A stretch of 64,000 nt of DNA, from assembly GCA_026225275.1 (NCBI GenBank), contig JAMFSL010000016.1, forward strand, positions 1 through 64,000, read 5' to 3'. Below, in pieces: positions 62,501 through 64,000 of this stretch. The notes under the pieces were generated by a model that made no database searches, was not told the origin of the DNA, and saw only the letters and a program-made list of their open reading frames with translations. This stretch comes from Puia dinghuensis. Its GTDB lineage: Bacteria > Bacteroidota > Bacteroidia > Chitinophagales > Chitinophagaceae. The translations under genes and the position numbers were made by a program. Positions within the stretch are counted from its first letter, which is position 1; every line of letters begins with the position of its first letter.

Positions 62501-64000
62501 ACGTGGCGGTTGAAGGCCCGCTGACCTGCGTCCAGGCATAGCTTGCGATGGTGCCACTGGTTTCGGTAGCGCTGCCGCTCAACGTCACACTGTTGGTAGG
62601 CAACGTAATAGTTTGATTGGAACCGGCATTGGCAGTCGGACCGCCATTGTTGACGGTTACAGTAACGACGGCGCTGTCCCTCAGCCATCCATTATCGATA
62701 CACCGGAGCTGGAATTTATAGACACCCGTGACCAGACTATTCACCGTTGCCTTCGCTCCGCTGGGGATGACGATCTGCGCGGTGCTGGGACCCGATACCT
62801 GCGTCCACAGATAATAGCTGATAAATACATTATCGGTAGAACCCGTTCCGTCCAGCGTAGTAGTGGATCCGGTGATGTTCTGGTTTGCACCCGGATTAGC
62901 CACCGGCTTCGTATTGGCCGGAATAGCATAGACGCTACAACCCGTAGCATTGGGATTGGTGAGACATTCGGGAGAAGTAGATTGAATAGTACCCGTTTGA
63001 AATGGATTGATCGCCGTAATATACGGCACATCAAAGGAATTGGGATAATCCGCGGCTATTGCACCATTAGTATAGTCGCCGTCCATGACCCCATTGCCAA
63101 GGACCCCGGCTTTATTCCGGCCCCAGGAATATATTTTGCCGTTGGCGTCTACCGCGAACTGGTAAAAGACCGTCTCCTGGCCCTGTCCCAACCCCACAAA
63201 ATTATTGATGCCTGCCGCAACCTGGATAGGCTTATGCTGCTGAAGCTCAGCCGCACTCAGATTCCAGTCCCATGCATACGGTGCAGGCGTAGTGCCACCG
63301 TAAGGAGCAGGATTAACGGTATAAATGCCATAATTCAATTCTGTCCCTTCCCCGATCTGACCGCATTCATTTCCACCCCATGCCCACAACGTCCCGTTGG
63401 TCAGGATCACATATGTCGAAGTCCTGTTACTAGTGATCTGGGAGATGGGCGCCTGCAGGTTCAGCTGGTTGTCCAGTAGAAGGGGAGCAGGCGTGTTAGC
63501 CCAACCTTCGCCGGCCGTAGCCCCTACACCCATATAGCCCTGATAAAGACCCCAGCCATAAAGACTGCCGCTCTGCAACAAAGCATACGACCACATCCCG
63601 CCACCGGCAATATCCTTGGCAGGACCAGGCAGCGATACCTTCTGCGGATCCTCATAATCCGTACGGCTTGTACTTCCCAACAAACAGTCATTGGGTCCAT
63701 TACCAGCCCAGGTCCACACATTACCAGCCGCATCCAATGCTAACGCAGTATTGGAGATCAGCACCTTCGTAATAACCGTACCCGCGGGGAAAGGCACTTG
63801 CACGGGTCTCGTATTGACCATCCCGTAAGTACCATTACCGCGGTAACCACCTTGCGTATTACCCCATACCCACAACGTTCCATCGTTCTTTACGGCAAAA
63901 ATACAGGCGCCATAACCTTGGCCGCCCGTAAAGATCGAACTACCCATGGCTATATAGTTCACATTCGTAAAGGCATTGCCCAACGAGTCCGTTGTGACCT
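59553..64000 (-). CDS. Giant RCC1/PKD protein with T9SS type A sorting domain (5' end outside window)
   Basis: The open frame runs off the right edge without a stop, so the N terminus is missing; at least 1481 residues are visible. The first 370 contain RCC1-like propeller repeats (GTLWVWGNTQGGYRGNGTYG, GTLWAWGGNECGQIGEGTEL, GKIYSWGRNKAGVLGNGVMD). Eleven PKD/REJ-like domains of about 94 residues follow (recurring QTITLPTNSVTLSGSGSETN, SYAWTETSGPSTATI). A C-terminal T9SS type A sorting domain closes it (VSIYPNPVQSMLYVQY, ITIYNEVGVTEQ, LARGVYVLVIRSSSGQRV). It is predicted to be secreted and surface-anchored or released. The middle PKD copies are almost identical in DNA. Ligand unknown. Its last 11 bp overlap the convergent GT-C gene. 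Confidence 0.88.
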   Translation of the reverse strand, partial: VTTDSLGNAFTNVNYIAMGSSIFTGGQGYGACIFAVKNDGTLWVWGNTQGGYRGNGTYGMVNTRPVQVPFPAGTVITKVLISNTALALDAAGNVWTWAGNGPNDCLLGSTSRTDYEDPQKVSLPGPAKDIAGGGMWSYALLQSGSLYGWGLYQGYMGVGATAGEGWANTPAPLLLDNQLNLQAPISQITSNRTSTYVILTNGTLWAWGGNECGQIGEGTELNYGIYTVNPAPYGGTTPAPYAWDWNLSAAELQQHKPIQVAAGINNFVGLGQGQETVFYQFAVDANGKIYSWGRNKAGVLGNGVMDGDYTNGAIAADYPNSFDVPYITAINPFQTGTIQSTSPECLTNPNATGCSVYAIPANTKPVANPGANQNITGSTTTLDGTGSTDNVFISYYLWTQVSGPSTAQIVIPSGAKATVNSLVTGVYKFQLRCIDNGWLRDSAVVTVTVNNGGPTANAGSNQTITLPTNSVTLSGSATETSGTIASYAWTQVSGPSTATFTNASSATATAGGLVQGTYTFKLTATDGSGVAGSATVTVTVNAAPSAPVSNAGSNQTITLPTNSATLTGSGSETNGTISSFGWTQVSGPSTATFTTASVAQTGVTGLVQGVYTFELTILDILGIKATATVQVTVNAPVPGPPSANAGSAQTITLPTNSATLSGSGSETNGTIVSYAWTELSGPSTATIASGDQAQTSVTGLVQGVYSFQLTVTDNSGKTATDAVKVTVNAAPAPPVPVANAGTDQTITLPTNSVTLSGSGSETNGTIVSYAWTELSGPSTATIASGDQAQTSVTGLVQGVYSFQLTVTDNSGVKATDAMKVTVNSPTPGAPVANAGADQTITLPTNSVTLSGSGSEANGTIVGYAWTETSGPSAATIASAGQAQTGVTSLVQGVYTFQLTITDNSGNTATDVIKVTVNAAVIPPVPEANAGADQTITLPTNSVTLSGSGSETNGTIVSYAWTETSGPSTATIASGSTAQTSVTGLVQGVYTFQLTVKDNSGNTATDVAKVTVSAAPAPPVPVANAGADQTITLPTNSVTLSGSGSETNGTIVSYAWTETSGPSTATIASGSAAQTSVAGLVQGVYTFQLTVKDNSGNTATDVAKVTVNAAVAGPPSADAGSAQTITLPLNSVTLSGSGSETNGTITGYSWTQVSGPSQATIGSASSATASAGELVQGSYVFKLTVTDNSGVTANATVTVTVNPAPHLPPVAVPGPDQTVPQNVPSVDLNGSSSYSPDGTIVSYDWSQVSGLGGVTITNSNTATPSLYGMQPGVYSFQLTVTDNEGLTASANITITVTAVTTAALVANAGITDTVHLPGNQATLNGTSSTVSSGNIVGYSWQQVSGPSTTTISDSTNSTATVTGFQVGTYVYMLTVTDNNGNTATSTVSVVVVPDERRFTNNVSIYPNPVQSMLYVQYQSTGQEQFTITIYNEVGVTEQKSEYEQEGGASTYTLNVSALARGVYVLVIRSSSGQRVINKFVKQ
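60400..62660 (-). repeat. In-frame tandem array of 279-285-bp PKD-domain repeats
   Basis: The conserved VTV motif codons recur with matching positions at about 60408, 60690, 60975, 61260, 61542, 61827, 62109 and 62388, spacings of 279-285 bp (93-95 codons). The units around 60690-61250 differ by only a few bases, pointing to recent duplication or gene conversion. The array is a likely hotspot for length change by recombination and for assembly collapse. Confidence 0.85.

Noticed and set aside
60400-62660. CRISPR-like or satellite repeat array
   Set aside because: The unit length is a multiple of three, the frame stays open throughout and each unit encodes a PKD domain, so it is a protein repeat.

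Overview
The window looks like a chromosomal segment of a Bacteroidota bacterium, most likely family Chitinophagaceae (the family is inferred, not proven). The grounds are: a SusC/SusD polysaccharide-utilisation locus with an ECF sigma/FecR pair and an STN-type SusC; several giant PKD-repeat surface proteins with type IX secretion (T9SS) type A or type B sorting domains; two PorP/SprF proteins; and promoters of the Bacteroidota form TTTG-N19-TAnnTTTG. I saw no tRNA, rRNA, insertion sequence, prophage or CRISPR array, and no gene-free stretch longer than 300 bases.

Layout. 0-8 kb is housekeeping: deoxynucleoside kinase and trpS (minus strand), then gatC, an ABC ATPase, cobalamin adenosyltransferase, recN, a small membrane protein, fabI, a DUF2795-like protein and lolD. 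7.3-13.1 kb is a compact minus-strand operon: a barrel-less TonB-plug/MG2 protein, a Nif3-like protein, a coiled-coil zinc-ribbon protein and a TPR protein. 13.2-21.7 kb (plus strand) holds an M32 carboxypeptidase, a lipoprotein, a 1471-aa PKD adhesin with its PorP/SprF partner, a peroxiredoxin and a tiny T9SS type A protein. After an rRNA methyltransferase, 23.0-33.4 kb is a complete PUL read right to left: ECF sigma, FecR, SusC, SusD, a SusE-position lipoprotein, GH16 and GH30. The enzyme pair points to a mixed beta-1,3/beta-1,6-glucan.

33.7-35.5 kb is grpE-dnaJ, followed by two 64-bp tandem hairpin repeats. 35.7-41.4 kb (minus) holds a VWA protein, hpt, a LysM glucosaminidase, an O-methyltransferase and a sodium:solute symporter. 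41.5-50.8 kb (minus) is a second T9SS module: two tandem paralogous SBBP/PKD proteins of about 1200-1300 aa, a PorP/SprF protein and a small outer-membrane barrel. recG and a GT-C membrane glycosyltransferase follow. 54.9-59.6 kb (plus) is a glycan cluster: a UbiA-family protein resembling decaprenyl-phosphate phosphoribosyltransferase, a DprE2-like SDR, a HAD phosphatase, a GT4-like transferase and a second GT-C enzyme. This suggests polyprenyl-phosphate-pentose synthesis and use. The window ends inside a giant RCC1/PKD protein with a T9SS type A sorting domain and a near-identical 279-285-bp repeat array.

Most worth follow-up are the polyprenyl-phosphopentose-like cluster, the two adhesin/PorP modules (whose large cargo genes lack usable ATG starts), the compensating tandem hairpins after dnaJ, and recG, whose only conventional start codon lies inside a promoter-like box. 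All functional calls come from reading motifs; no database search was run.
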